58,796 nucleotides of DNA from a virus, in IMG/VR virus record IMGVR_UViG_3300042542_005195, positions 1 to 58,796 of that record; one strand, 5' to 3'. Below are positions 27,082-35,927 of this stretch, piece by piece. Position numbers and translations under genes: made by a program. Every line of letters starts with the position of its first letter. The first letter of the stretch is position 1. Below the pieces are notes generated by a model. That model did no database searches. It saw only the letters and a list, made by a program, of their open reading frames with translations, and was not told where the DNA came from.

Positions 27082-27286
27082 TTTTTTTTTTTATTTCATT
27101 TTTTGAGGTACTCATTTCTCCATCGTAACTGTCATATGCCAACTCAGCACTATCGTATTTTGAAGTTGGTATATAAAAAGGTTGCATTTGTTGTTTGTTA
27201 AACAACCTTTCTCCTGGCACCAATGGAATGTTTGAGTATTTTCCCGATGCAGAAGTTCCAGTACCTTCATTAATTTTATTTGTCAT
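27029..27286 (-). CDS. Small virion protein, possibly fused to its downstream neighbour
   Basis: The 85-residue frame starts TNKINEGTGTSASG: I-N-E before Gly fits the prohead protease rule and the Gly/Ser stretch resembles a released N-terminus. After residue 68 the frame runs through a 12-A tract and reads the next gene in a shifted frame, so the last 17 residues (NGKKSFIFYKK and on) may not be native. If the A-tract were one base shorter, this frame would join the DUF5872-like gene. An ATATTTAT element lies 24 bases upstream. Confidence 0.55.
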   Translation of the reverse strand: MTNKINEGTGTSASGKYSNIPLVPGERLFNKQQMQPFYIPTSKYDSAELAYDSYDGEMSTSKNEIKKKNGKKSFIFYKKTPNPKR

Positions 27287-27310
27287 ATTAAAATAAATTT
27301 ACTATATTAT

Positions 27311-27318
27311 ATAAATAT
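27311..27318 (-). promoter_or_regulatory. ATATTTAT element (minus) before the 27286 gene
   Basis: Exact 8-mer on the minus strand, ending 24 bases before the start at 27286, in the divergent gap shared with the plus-strand gene at 27337. Confidence 0.45.
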
Positions 27319-27336
27319 CGTACTAAATCAAAACAT

Positions 27337-27528
27337 ATGAAAAATACAGAATTTGTTTGGACAACCGAATTATCAGAGGAATTTTACAAAGTAGTTCTTG
27401 ACAATTATCATTGTGTAGATGATATTGAAAAAGAAACTGAAAATTTCATAAAGAAAAAAATTATCACAAGTAATGGAAAATACGGAACCCTTAGCGGTAC
27501 TCTTTGGGAGATTAGAAATCTCAACTGA
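27337..27528 (+). CDS. Hypothetical small protein
   Basis: A 63-residue acidic protein (TTELSEEFYKVVLDNY, then KETENFIKKK). No family recognised. It begins just after the divergent promoter region and overlaps the next small gene by 56 bases, which is long. One of the two could be spurious, but both have plausible amino-acid composition. Confidence 0.5.
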   Translation: MKNTEFVWTTELSEEFYKVVLDNYHCVDDIEKETENFIKKKIITSNGKYGTLSGTLWEIRNLN

Positions 27529-27685
27529 GGAACAATTAGAAACATTGTTACAATCTATGGATAATAATGTTGCGACAATATTTTTAATACATGCCGCAAA
27601 GTATGCCTATGAGAGGGGTGTTTATAATATTGGTGAAACAGAATTGTTGGCAAAATGTATTAGAATTCTTTCTAAAGAATCTTAA
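27473..27685 (+). CDS. Hypothetical small protein
   Basis: A 70-residue protein with a helical character (STEEQLETLLQSMDN, IFLIHAAKYAYERG). No family recognised. It is convergent with the minus-strand gene ending at 27682 (4-base overlap). Confidence 0.55.
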   Translation: MENTEPLAVLFGRLEISTEEQLETLLQSMDNNVATIFLIHAAKYAYERGVYNIGETELLAKCIRILSKES

Positions 27686-28065
27686 TTATTTAGACCGTTA
27701 AATCCTCCTAATGCTACAGTATTATTCTGAGCGATAGCCCTGTTTTGACCATTTGTGTAGACAGCTTGATTGAATGTACTTGAACTAAACACACCAGTAT
27801 CACAATCTTTACAATTTCTTGAAGTTACTCCTCCTGAATTAACGGGGGTTAAACATTGTGTACATGCTGTGTATGGACCAAATGCTATATAAGCTGTTGC
27901 TCCGTTAGTTGTGGTAGCACCTGATGCTGTTAATGTGAAACACACACCTGTATCTAATTGATAAATTCTATTTAGAGGATTAGCAGCAACTACTACATCA
28001 TCTGCGATGAATGTAATTACTGAACTACCTCCACATGTTGTTCCTGTCATTAATCTTAGTGCCAT
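27682..28065 (-). CDS. Small virion protein, last gene before the head-operon terminator
   Basis: A 127-residue protein rich in Thr, Ser, Ala, Gly and Asn, with five Cys including CTQC and NCKDC; the pattern is of short beta strands, as in decoration or fibre-tip proteins. No recognised family. It lies downstream of the capsid gene but has its own ATATTTAT element and is separated from the capsid gene by a bidirectional terminator, so it is transcribed separately. Confidence 0.6.
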   Translation of the reverse strand: MALRLMTGTTCGGSSVITFIADDVVVAANPLNRIYQLDTGVCFTLTASGATTTNGATAYIAFGPYTACTQCLTPVNSGGVTSRNCKDCDTGVFSSSTFNQAVYTNGQNRAIAQNNTVALGGFNGLNN

Positions 28066-28081
28066 AATATTTACTTTATAA

Positions 28082-28089
28082 ATAAATAT
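28082..28089 (-). promoter_or_regulatory. ATATTTAT element (minus) before the 28065 gene
   Basis: Exact 8-mer, ending 16 bases before the start at 28065 and lying between that gene and the terminator of the head operon. Confidence 0.45.
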
Positions 28090-28100
28090 CTTAATAACCT

Positions 28101-28138
28101 AAAAAAACAAAAAAAGGGACAATTTCTTGTCCCTTTTT
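28101..28138 (-). terminator. Rho-independent terminator after the major capsid gene
   Basis: Stem GGGACAA (28116-28122) and TTGTCCC (28127-28133) with a TTTC loop. On the minus strand it is followed by a long U-run (complement of the A-tract at 28101-28115). A shorter T-run on the other side could also stop plus-strand transcripts. Confidence 0.88.
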
Positions 28139-28159
28139 CGCTTTAATTATTAAAATTGA

Positions 28160-30031
28160 TTATCTCAATTCATTCAAGTCAAATGTACGAACTCCGTCAA
28201 CAGTGATACGTCCGTAGAAACGGTTGTTAACCATTTTCTTAGCGTAACGTGTCATGATACCTTTGATAGGTGTGAAGTTGAATGGATTGTACATAGTTGG
28301 AGTCAACTGTAGAGGTACGTACGGTGCGTAGATGTATCCTGTATCAAGTAATGAAGTACCTTTATGACCAATCAACACAGTGTTTGCTGGGAAGTATGGG
28401 TCACGGTAAACTTGATAACGACCTGATAGAGTACCTACTCTTTCGATACCCATGTTATATTGGTCTTGCTCAGGAGAAGCGTTTGATACGTGGAAATATT
28501 CCAAATCATCGAAAATTGCTGAAATTTCAGATGAAACAATAATCCAATTAGCACCACCACGAAGTGTTGATTTGTGGATTTGTGCAGAAATTTGATTAAT
28601 TGCAGTAATCAAAGTTTGATTCCAATCTTTCTGAGTATATGGAGTAGTTCCTGAAGACAGTCTCTTCCAACCATTGTAATCCCAACGTAGGTTCCAAGCC
28701 GCACCTTTACGTAAGTCACGTAAAATTTCACGGTCGATTTCTGCAGCAACTTGTTCAGACAATAGTGCTGTCAATTCAGCCTCAGCATCGATATTATGGA
28801 ATGCCGCAACGTCTTGTGCAAGTTCAGGTGACCATTGAGCTCTTAATTTTCTTTCAGTAACAGAAACTGTTACCGACTCAAGGTCAAAAGAAACCTCACC
28901 GATTTTATCTTCAAATTCAAGTTCTTCGTAACGTCTCCAAGCCGCTTTGATGTTAGTATTAGCAGAAGCGCCTGACCATGAAGCAGCGGTTAATGTTGCT
29001 CCTGAATAACCATCAGGTGTTGATTGACCACAAGAAACACACACAGGAACCTGAGCATCAATTTCCAAGTAGATAAATCCTTGAACGCTACATACGTTAT
29101 CAAAGTAACCTCCATTACCACCAGTTGATGATGTTCCGAAAGCCGCTTGTGTTGATGTGTATTGAGGACCGTACATTGCTTGACCATATTTCTGAGTTAC
29201 TACTCTGAAAAGAAGTGGTGTGAATGTTGATGTTCCCAAATTAGATGCTGCAGTAGCGTTGTCGGTATAAAGTACTAAATTAGACAAGAAAGATTCTGTA
29301 TCTTGTTCTTGACCATCAGGACCGATTAATTTACCAATACCCGCGGTTGAGAAACCTGAAAGTGCAACGATGATTTTTCTGAATTCAGCATTTGTACTAG
29401 TGGTGTATGCAGATGGAATTAACGCTCCGTTAGACCATGCAACTGTCGGTGTTGCCGCAGTTAATGTTACAAAACGACCTTTAGAGTAATCAAAAATACC
29501 CGCAGGATTTAAACCTGGTTCAGTACCTTCGTAGAATAAATCATAAAGATTTTTTTGGTAAGTTGAATTGTATGAACCTGTACCGGTAGCGTAACCTGAA
29601 TTTGGGTCGCCAGGGTAATTGCCAGGACCACCAACTGGAGGATAGTGGTCACCTGACACAACACCTAATGAATCTGTTACAGTTCCACCTGAGTAACCCT
29701 GAATTTTAGGTACGAAATAGAACAATTTACCGATTGGTAAGTTCATCGCCTGAACAGATACAATTTCGTTCGCTAACAATTTAGAGAATACACGTCTAAC
29801 GATAGGAAATACAACAGTTTCAAATGAACCTGATGATGAGTCAGAAGTTGCTTCGTTAATCAAATGTGACGCTTGGTTTTCATAAAGTTGTGCAACATTT
29901 TCTTTTAGGTGGCCTCTAAGACCTTCAAGGAACCCTAATCTGTCCCATTTGTTGATAGTATCTTCTTTGATAACTTTAAGGTGCTTAAGACCGATGTTAC
30001 CAACAAGACCTGATTCTAATAATGCTCCCAT
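28160..30031 (-). CDS. Major capsid protein, T4 gp23-like
   Basis: At 623 residues it exceeds T4 gp23 (521) but lies in the same place, after the protease and scaffold genes and just before a strong terminator. An N-terminal helical propeptide ends SHLINE at residue 60, followed by ATSDSSSG. Cleavage there would parallel gp23 maturation after residue 65. Mature landmarks include FPIVRRVFSKLLANEIVSVQ and the C-terminal MTRYAKKMVNNRFYGRI region typical of gp23 relatives. Codon use is less AT-biased than its neighbours, as expected for a highly expressed protein. Confidence 0.9.
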   Translation of the reverse strand: MGALLESGLVGNIGLKHLKVIKEDTINKWDRLGFLEGLRGHLKENVAQLYENQASHLINEATSDSSSGSFETVVFPIVRRVFSKLLANEIVSVQAMNLPIGKLFYFVPKIQGYSGGTVTDSLGVVSGDHYPPVGGPGNYPGDPNSGYATGTGSYNSTYQKNLYDLFYEGTEPGLNPAGIFDYSKGRFVTLTAATPTVAWSNGALIPSAYTTSTNAEFRKIIVALSGFSTAGIGKLIGPDGQEQDTESFLSNLVLYTDNATAASNLGTSTFTPLLFRVVTQKYGQAMYGPQYTSTQAAFGTSSTGGNGGYFDNVCSVQGFIYLEIDAQVPVCVSCGQSTPDGYSGATLTAASWSGASANTNIKAAWRRYEELEFEDKIGEVSFDLESVTVSVTERKLRAQWSPELAQDVAAFHNIDAEAELTALLSEQVAAEIDREILRDLRKGAAWNLRWDYNGWKRLSSGTTPYTQKDWNQTLITAINQISAQIHKSTLRGGANWIIVSSEISAIFDDLEYFHVSNASPEQDQYNMGIERVGTLSGRYQVYRDPYFPANTVLIGHKGTSLLDTGYIYAPYVPLQLTPTMYNPFNFTPIKGIMTRYAKKMVNNRFYGRITVDGVRTFDLNELR

Positions 30032-30059
30032 TTTTATTGGATTTTTTTAAGTTTATTTT

Positions 30060-31616
30060 TTATTTGATTATTTTACTCATGATATCCTTCATTCTTAAGA
30101 ATTGAGGATTTTCGTAAGTTTTTGATTCGATTAATGTCGATGCTGAACCTGATGTTGGAGTTCTTTCAATTTTTTCTTCAATCGATTCAGTCAATGACGA
30201 TTTATTTTTAGATGATAACTCATCTTTGATTGTTCTGTACAAATTTTTTGATTCTTTAATAGTTTCAGCACCATCAAATCTTCTCAAGATGTTAATTTTT
30301 TCTTGTTTAGATGTTGAATGTTCGGTGAATAATCTTGTTGCGTAAGCCAAGTTTGAATTAAAAATAGCTACTTCATTTAATTTATCTCTGAACACATTAA
30401 GTGCTTTACGATATTCTTCGTTTTTCTCTCTTAGAACATTAATTTGTTCTTGGTGTTTTGACTCATCAATATTCATGTTGAATTTTGAGTAAGCTCTAGG
30501 TTTTGGTAATCCACCTTTTCTAAATTTAGAACCCATACCTAATGTACGTGCCGCTTCTTTAGTTTCTTTTTTCTTAAAAGAAGACATCTCTTTTTTAGTT
30601 GATGCGGAAATATCTTTTTTACCTTCTTTGAATTCGAACTTAGGTTTACCCATACCAACACCTCTTGTACCTTGTTTCATAGATTCTTTGAATCCCCCTG
30701 AAGATTTTTTGTAAGAGAATTTTGGTTTTCCGATTTTACCTCCCTTACCAACTTTTGGTTTGGTTGATTCCATCTGCATATCATCGTCAAACTCCATCAT
30801 TTCATCTTCATCAGATTCCATCATTTCGTCGTCCATTTCAATTTCATAAACCACTTCTTCCTCATTTTCACTACTACCGAAAACGGAATCAACGATACTA
30901 TCAATGTCTAACATGTCTTCGTCTTCTTCCATTTCTTCGTAAGATTCCATCATATCATATTCCATGTCGTCTTCTTCCATTTCTTCGTAAGATTCCATCA
31001 TTTCATCTTCCATGTAGTTTTCTTCCATTTCTTCGTAAGATTCCATCATTTCATCTTCCATGTAGTTTTCTTCCATTTCTTCGTAAGATTCCATCATTTC
31101 ATCTTCCATGTAGTTTTCTTCCATTTCTTCTTCGGATTCAGTTTGAATCATATATTCTTTATCTGTGTTTTCGTCTCTAAGATTTATCATCCTGTCGTCC
31201 TTTTTTACTATAACACCGTCATTTTCGTCCATAGCCAAAAAGACTTTAAGTAAATCTTCATCAGAGATATCTTCTCCTGATAAATCAATAACTTCGTCGT
31301 CCATTTCGGTGTCATCTATATCAGAATCCATATCCATATCCATTTCATCAGAATCCATGTCTAAATCCATATCTTCGTCATCAGAATCCATGTCTACATC
31401 CATATCATCAGAATCCATGTCTACATCCATTTCATCATCTGTTGTTTCAATCTCATCATCTTCACCTTGTTCAGATACGATAGATTCTTTTACCAATTCT
31501 TTGATTTCTTCCTTCATAGTTGAAGCAAGTATTCCTTTTGCATTCTCGGCTACAGCCTCTTCCAAATTTTTCATTTGTATAAGAGCCTCTTCCACTAAAT
31601 TTTTTTCTTTTGCCAT
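30060..31616 (-). CDS. Prohead scaffold/core protein with acidic repeats
   Basis: I place the start at the ATG at 31616 (MAKEKNL); longer frames would begin inside a terminator. The 518-residue product is extremely acidic between residues about 45 and 270. It first has DMDVDMDSDD-type repeats, then four near-perfect 16-residue copies of MEENYMEDEMMESYEE, followed by a Lys-rich section and a helical C-terminus. The position between the protease and capsid genes is that of T4 gp22. An acidic, low-complexity protein in that position should form the temporary core that the protease digests. The DNA repeats may change copy number between strains. Confidence 0.75.
   Translation of the reverse strand: MAKEKNLVEEALIQMKNLEEAVAENAKGILASTMKEEIKELVKESIVSEQGEDDEIETTDDEMDVDMDSDDMDVDMDSDDEDMDLDMDSDEMDMDMDSDIDDTEMDDEVIDLSGEDISDEDLLKVFLAMDENDGVIVKKDDRMINLRDENTDKEYMIQTESEEEMEENYMEDEMMESYEEMEENYMEDEMMESYEEMEENYMEDEMMESYEEMEEDDMEYDMMESYEEMEEDEDMLDIDSIVDSVFGSSENEEEVVYEIEMDDEMMESDEDEMMEFDDDMQMESTKPKVGKGGKIGKPKFSYKKSSGGFKESMKQGTRGVGMGKPKFEFKEGKKDISASTKKEMSSFKKKETKEAARTLGMGSKFRKGGLPKPRAYSKFNMNIDESKHQEQINVLREKNEEYRKALNVFRDKLNEVAIFNSNLAYATRLFTEHSTSKQEKINILRRFDGAETIKESKNLYRTIKDELSSKNKSSLTESIEEKIERTPTSGSASTLIESKTYENPQFLRMKDIMSKIIK
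30926..31131 (-). repeat. 48-bp tandem repeats in the scaffold gene
   Basis: Four copies of a 48-bp unit starting at 30926, 30974, 31022 and 31070, plus the start of a fifth at 31118. Copies 3 and 4 are nearly identical at the DNA level, which points to recent duplication. Confidence 0.88.
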
Positions 31617-31642
31617 TTTTTCGTAAAAGTTTATTTTTTCAT

Positions 31643-31650
31643 ATAAATAT
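31643..31650 (-). promoter_or_regulatory. ATATTTAT element (minus) before the scaffold gene
   Basis: Exact 8-mer, ending 26 bases upstream of the scaffold start at 31616 and downstream of the terminator at 31711, so scaffold and capsid form their own transcription unit. Confidence 0.5.
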
Positions 31651-31710
31651 TGTGTTTTTACAAAAAAATCCATTTCACAATAAAATCCTGCAAAAAAAAT
31701 TAAATAAATA

Positions 31711-31742
31711 AAAAAAGGAGGACTTTTTTGGTCCTCCTTTTT
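31711..31742 (-). terminator. Rho-independent terminator between the 31759 gene and the scaffold gene
   Basis: Stem GGAGGAC (31717-31723) with GTCCTCC (31731-31737), flanked by A6 and T5 runs; on the minus strand the U-run is the complement of 31711-31716. It separates the protease unit from the scaffold-capsid unit. Confidence 0.88.
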
Positions 31743-31758
31743 CAAACTATATTATGTT

Positions 31759-31974
31759 TTATTCTACCTCAATTACTTCATCAATTTTGCTTTCAGCAAT
31801 TGAAGTGATTCTCCAATCATAGGTCAAATCACTGTATCTTTTTGTTATTTTAGCCTCAACGTCCGTAGGACTGTAAGCCTTAACTAACTTTTCTTCTTTG
31901 ACTTTTTTTATTTTTCCCGATTCTGAATCAGGAAATTCATAATAAAGTTTTGCAATAAAATATTTTTCGTCCAT
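31759..31974 (-). CDS. DUF4494-like small protein
   Basis: The 71-residue product begins EKYFIAKLYYEFPDSESGKIKKVKEEKLVKAYSPTDVEAKI in overall pattern (shown here in pieces: a YF-x-AKLYYE strand, a GKIKKVKE turn, then LVKAYSPTDVEA). This resembles DUF4494, common in Bacteroidota phages and genomes, where the motif is a strand pair followed by an (E/D)A helix. The role is unknown. It lies directly after the protease gene in the head module. Confidence 0.6.
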   Translation of the reverse strand: MDEKYFIAKLYYEFPDSESGKIKKVKEEKLVKAYSPTDVEAKITKRYSDLTYDWRITSIAESKIDEVIEVE

Positions 31975-32020
31975 AGTTTTTTTATTAAAATATCCAAAAA
32001 CATTTTAATAAAATCAAGTA

Positions 32021-32749
32021 TTATTTATTTAGATAGGTATTTAATCTTTTCATCAAATCTAAAGAATCATTACCCGTAGGACCTACATGTCTTTCTCTTT
32101 GAGTTTGTTTTTCTTCTTCTAAATTTTCCTCAAAATTATTTCTGTCTTCAGGATTTGAAAATAAATAAGCACCAGGTGTAGATGGTGACGATACGAGGTC
32201 AAAACAAATTAATTCAAAATCATCTTGAACCTCATTTTGTTCTCCAACCTTTTTCAATGACCCAACTCCTCTTGATGATATACCCAATGTTACACCTTGT
32301 CTTAAATAATTTGCGGCCAAATCACCTTTTGTAGAACATACACCTCTTTCGTGAAATCCTGGGGATGTCAATAATCTTAATTTACCCATTAAGATTTTAC
32401 CATCCCACCATATATCAGTTATAATGTGTGATACTCTGTCCAAATCAATCAAAGATGATTCAGGGTGGTTTAATTCTGAAAGGGAAACTCCCTTATTAAT
32501 TATTTTCTTATAATTCTCGGATTCTCTTTTTAAAATTCTTTCAGGGTAGATTCTACCATTACGATTTGGTGTATCGTATTTTTGTAATACAGCATAAAAC
32601 TCAAAAGGTTTGCTATAATCCATAAACGATTTTGATTCCATCAAATGTTTTTGATTTCCAAATTCTTTTGGTGATACATATCCAGCATCATACTCAATAA
32701 GAATCCCCCTCCCTAAGTCGGAAGGTTTCAATATTTTAAGTTCGTTCAT
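32021..32749 (-). CDS. Prohead maturation protease, T4 gp21-like
   Basis: Start taken at the ATG at 32749; a longer version would need a TTG at 32776 and includes the promoter-like bases. The 242-residue product has the U9/S21-type herpes-phage assemblin motifs: SELNHPES with the catalytic His at about residue 95, VSHIITDIWWDG, and LGISSRGVG with the catalytic Ser near residue 158. It should digest the scaffold and trim capsid and internal proteins after [L/I]-x-E. It also has LME before SKS near residue 38, a possible self-cleavage site. Confidence 0.92.
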   Translation of the reverse strand: MNELKILKPSDLGRGILIEYDAGYVSPKEFGNQKHLMESKSFMDYSKPFEFYAVLQKYDTPNRNGRIYPERILKRESENYKKIINKGVSLSELNHPESSLIDLDRVSHIITDIWWDGKILMGKLRLLTSPGFHERGVCSTKGDLAANYLRQGVTLGISSRGVGSLKKVGEQNEVQDDFELICFDLVSSPSTPGAYLFSNPEDRNNFEENLEEEKQTQRERHVGPTGNDSLDLMKRLNTYLNK

Positions 32750-32779
32750 ATCGATATTTTTATATAAATACCGCAAACT

Positions 32780-33238
32780 TTACATTTCTACCTGAACTAA
32801 TTGAGATTTGTCTTTTTTGCTGATGTGAAAATTAAAATATTCGTTCTTTCTGAATATGTCTGAATGAATACAAGAAACAATACTTTTAACTGATTTTTTT
32901 AATACTTGTGATTTAAAATCTAATTCATCTACCAAATACAAATTAATTTCTAAATTCATAAAAGACCTTTTTTTGTATTGGATTCCACTTGTTCTTAAAT
33001 CTAAATCCACAATGAATTTTTCATCATATAAAGTTTTGTCAAGACAATTTAAAACAACGTGTTTGACTGCTCGAGACATATTAAGAACAATTCTTGTCCA
33101 ATTGTCGTAATCGTCCTTTGGTTCTACCCAAGTTTGAATGTTAATGTAAATTGATTTTAAGTTTTTTGAATCTACTGTTCCATAATTAACTTTTGATGAT
33201 TTGAATCCGCTAATTTTTGCGGTTTTTCCTTTTTTCAT
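32780..33238 (-). CDS. Hypothetical head-module protein
   Basis: A 152-residue protein with alternating strand pattern (IYINIQTWVEP, FIVDLDLRTSGIQ, LEINLYLVDEL) after a basic N-terminus. No family recognised. Position between portal and protease matches that of the small T4 genes 67 and 68, but no sequence similarity to these is visible to me. Confidence 0.65.
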   Translation of the reverse strand: MKKGKTAKISGFKSSKVNYGTVDSKNLKSIYINIQTWVEPKDDYDNWTRIVLNMSRAVKHVVLNCLDKTLYDEKFIVDLDLRTSGIQYKKRSFMNLEINLYLVDELDFKSQVLKKSVKSIVSCIHSDIFRKNEYFNFHISKKDKSQLVQVEM

Positions 33239-33307
33239 TCCCTCACTTTTTCCGAGTTTATTTTTGTTGAAAAAAATTTAGGAAATGTTTGTCAAATTGT
33301 CAAAATT

Positions 33308-34033
33308 TTATATGTTATTCACTAAGTTCTTTAAACGAAAATACTCTAATCTGTCAAATTTTTTAATTTTGATGTTATCTATTGTTTCAGAAATTGTATT
33401 TTTGACATTCTCGTCAGATTCTTGTTCCAATATAACAACTAATTTTACAATCGCCTCTTCTTTTAGAAAGTTGAAATTTTCGTTTAATTTAACCTCGTCT
33501 TCTTTTAATAAAGAATTAAGTTCTTTTTTTTCGGATTCATTTAATTCAGATATAAATCCTTCTATTGTGTTATTTGCAACTTTAACCATTGACGACAAAG
33601 GTAAATTAATAACTTCTTTATCTGAATTAATTGGGTTTTTTTTCAGAGTTTCTACAATAACGGATTTGCTTCTCACTTTATTTTCCAACTGTAAAACATC
33701 AGATGAACCATAAAACAAATTATCAATATCAGAATATTGGTTGTGTGAATTTACACCAACAACCCATTTTCTAAGTTTTTCAACATCTTTTTTATCTGTT
33801 TTATTTAAGATATTTTCAAATATTGTGATTGATTCAAAAACAAAATCTTCGGCAAGTTTTTGATTATATCCCTTATTTTCGGATAATTCATCGTATAAAA
33901 AAAACAATTTTGAAATGTTTTTATTGGATAATACGTTCCTATTGAAGTTTTTTATTTCTTCTTTGAAAGTCCCTTTACTATATGATTCTGAAAGCAACTT
34001 CTCAACCTTTGATTTTAAAATACCTATTTTCAT
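33308..34033 (-). CDS. Hypothetical helical head-module protein
   Basis: A 241-residue, mostly helical, charged protein. Its first 16 residues, KSKVEKLLSE followed by Ser, match the leader-plus-cleavage pattern (L-S-E before S). The rest alternates Lys/Glu-rich helices. An ATATTTAT element lies 18 bases upstream. It may be an internal head or core protein; no family recognised. Confidence 0.62.
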   Translation of the reverse strand: MKIGILKSKVEKLLSESYSKGTFKEEIKNFNRNVLSNKNISKLFFLYDELSENKGYNQKLAEDFVFESITIFENILNKTDKKDVEKLRKWVVGVNSHNQYSDIDNLFYGSSDVLQLENKVRSKSVIVETLKKNPINSDKEVINLPLSSMVKVANNTIEGFISELNESEKKELNSLLKEDEVKLNENFNFLKEEAIVKLVVILEQESDENVKNTISETIDNIKIKKFDRLEYFRLKNLVNNI

Positions 34034-34051
34034 TTTTCTGAAATTTTATTA

Positions 34052-34059
34052 ATAAATAT
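34052..34059 (-). promoter_or_regulatory. ATATTTAT element (minus) before the 34033 gene
   Basis: Exact 8-mer overlapping the last base of the portal gene and ending 18 bases before the next start. Confidence 0.45.
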
Positions 34060-35867
34060 CAATCATTTAGTAATCTATCCAATTCTTTACCCATATCACC
34101 TAAAGAATTTCTCGCTTTTGATAAATCTATAAAGTCATCCTCATTTATAAAATCAGTACTTTCAAGTAATATGTTCATGTTTTCTCTTGTTTTGGACTCG
34201 GGGGTAACTCCCGCTTCTCCACCTGGTTCAGGTCCTGGCGGTGGCGGTGGTAATCCACCTCCAATTTCCCCTCCTTCAGGTGGTGGTGGAGGTGAGGCTC
34301 CTGCAGATGCGGTAGTTCCTGATTTTTGACCATATAATTTATCTACGTTATCAAAAATTCCCGTATGAACAATAATTGTAGATGTGTTTGTTAATTCAGC
34401 ACCAACCGCCTTTTCAATTCTTTGTTGTTGTAAATCAAGTTTGATTTCTTCATCAGAGAACCCTAAGATATGTTTTTTGGCCCACGATACTGATACTGGT
34501 GCAATTCCCTCAATTGCGCCGACCGCATCTTTATATAACAACATCTTTTCTTTCCAAACATCAATACCCAATAAATCGGCTTGTTTTGATGGATTGTTAA
34601 GGCCTAATGTAAAATTACTTAGTTCGTCCTCAAAACCTAATAAGAACAAATGTATAATGGCAATTTTATTCATTTCTGCCAACATACTTTTTTGAATTCT
34701 ATTGATAGTTCTTGCAAAACGAATATCCATTAATGATAAATTTTTTCCATCACCAACAGGTTCCTCAAATCCTAAAAACGCTTTTGGAACACGAAGTGCG
34801 GTTAATAATTTCTTTTGGATGTATTCGATATCCGCAATTTCAGCCAAATTTTGAGCACCTGGTAATGTTTCAATAGGACTAGGCGATGCTGGGTCACGAA
34901 CAGGAACAAAATAATCTTGGTCTACTGCCATTTGATTAAATCTTAAATCCACATTTCCTGATTTATGGTCAACAACTTGTTGACGTTTAAATTTGTTTGC
35001 AACACGATTTACATACGCCTCAACATCTTGGTCATCCATGTTTCCAACAAAAACTTTGAAAATCCTTCTTTCAGGCGCTCTTGATGTACGATAAATTAAC
35101 ATTGCGTCCTCTGCCAGAATTAATTGTTTCCAAATACGTCTTGCCTTTTCTAACATTGATGTCCCGTATGGAAGTTTTCTATCATCACCTAATAATCTAA
35201 AATGTGCTACTTCCCATGAATTAAATTCCATATCACGGGCTTTCCATTTGAATCTCAAACCAGTGTTTCTTGGGTCCGCTTCAGTGTTGTACGTTTTTGA
35301 TGCCATACCCATTTCCAATCTTTCAATTTCAATGTTTGGTAATTGCATACAACCAACAACACCTTTTTCAGGGTCTAGTTTCAGATACACAAAATTATCA
35401 CCATATTTACAAGTATTTCTTGTCCACATTGGTAAGTTCGTATTTACGTCCAATGCGTTATTAAATAAATCACTCAAAATTGATTTAATTCTTTGCGAAT
35501 CTGAATAAACCTGAACCATTAAACCATCCTGATTTACAGTTGTTGATTCTTCGCCATAAATGTCAAGTGCTGCAGATATTTCTGGTGTATATTCCATTGA
35601 CTCAAAGTCATAAAACGATGCCAATCTTGTTGGTTCATAATATGTTGCTTGAGTATAAAGGTTATTTTCAATTTTGGTCCATTGATTGGCTAAGTAATAA
35701 GTTTGCTGAGCCTGTAATTTTTCTTTATCGTATTGTTGTTTGGAAGTTGTTTTTAACAACTCCTGTTTGTCATATTGATAAGTTGGGTAGTCCTGACCTA
35801 ACAACGAATAGGGTCCAAATGTTTTGGTTAGCCTTTGCCAAACTGTAAGATTTTGATTATTTTCCAT
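34059..35867 (-). CDS. Portal protein, T4 gp20-like
   Basis: The 602-residue product shows portal features: an N-terminal region with TPEISAALDIYGEE and later KYGDNFVYLKLD, FKWKARDMEFNSWEVAHFRLLGDDRKLPYGTSMLE in pieces, and AEIADIEYIQKKLLTALRVPKAFLGF, motifs shared by gp20 relatives that line the dodecameric ring. The C-terminal 90 residues contain a Pro/Gly-rich linker (SPPPPPEGGEIGGG) and then NILLE-STD and FINE-DDF, two further L/I-x-E sites, so the tail may be trimmed. Gene order terminase-portal-protease matches T4-type phages. Confidence 0.9.
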   Translation of the reverse strand: MENNQNLTVWQRLTKTFGPYSLLGQDYPTYQYDKQELLKTTSKQQYDKEKLQAQQTYYLANQWTKIENNLYTQATYYEPTRLASFYDFESMEYTPEISAALDIYGEESTTVNQDGLMVQVYSDSQRIKSILSDLFNNALDVNTNLPMWTRNTCKYGDNFVYLKLDPEKGVVGCMQLPNIEIERLEMGMASKTYNTEADPRNTGLRFKWKARDMEFNSWEVAHFRLLGDDRKLPYGTSMLEKARRIWKQLILAEDAMLIYRTSRAPERRIFKVFVGNMDDQDVEAYVNRVANKFKRQQVVDHKSGNVDLRFNQMAVDQDYFVPVRDPASPSPIETLPGAQNLAEIADIEYIQKKLLTALRVPKAFLGFEEPVGDGKNLSLMDIRFARTINRIQKSMLAEMNKIAIIHLFLLGFEDELSNFTLGLNNPSKQADLLGIDVWKEKMLLYKDAVGAIEGIAPVSVSWAKKHILGFSDEEIKLDLQQQRIEKAVGAELTNTSTIIVHTGIFDNVDKLYGQKSGTTASAGASPPPPPEGGEIGGGLPPPPPGPEPGGEAGVTPESKTRENMNILLESTDFINEDDFIDLSKARNSLGDMGKELDRLLND

Positions 35868-35927
35868 ATAATAAAATTAACTACAAGTATAAATAGATAA
35901 ACAATATATTTGTAGTTAAAATAAATA

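Noticed and set aside
30722-31626. Long open frames on the plus strand opposite the scaffold gene
   Set aside because: They consist almost only of Ser, Phe, His and Pro, as expected from reading the acidic GAA/GAT-rich repeats backwards. The minus strand has the proper start, position and repeats.
31617-31745. N-terminal extension of the scaffold protein
   Set aside because: It would start inside the terminator at 31711-31742 and encode a hydrophobic stretch unlike a scaffold. The ATG at 31616 follows an ATATTTAT element.
32750-32776. TTG start extending the prohead protease by nine residues
   Set aside because: The extension overlaps a near match to the ATATTTAT element; an ATG is available at 32749.
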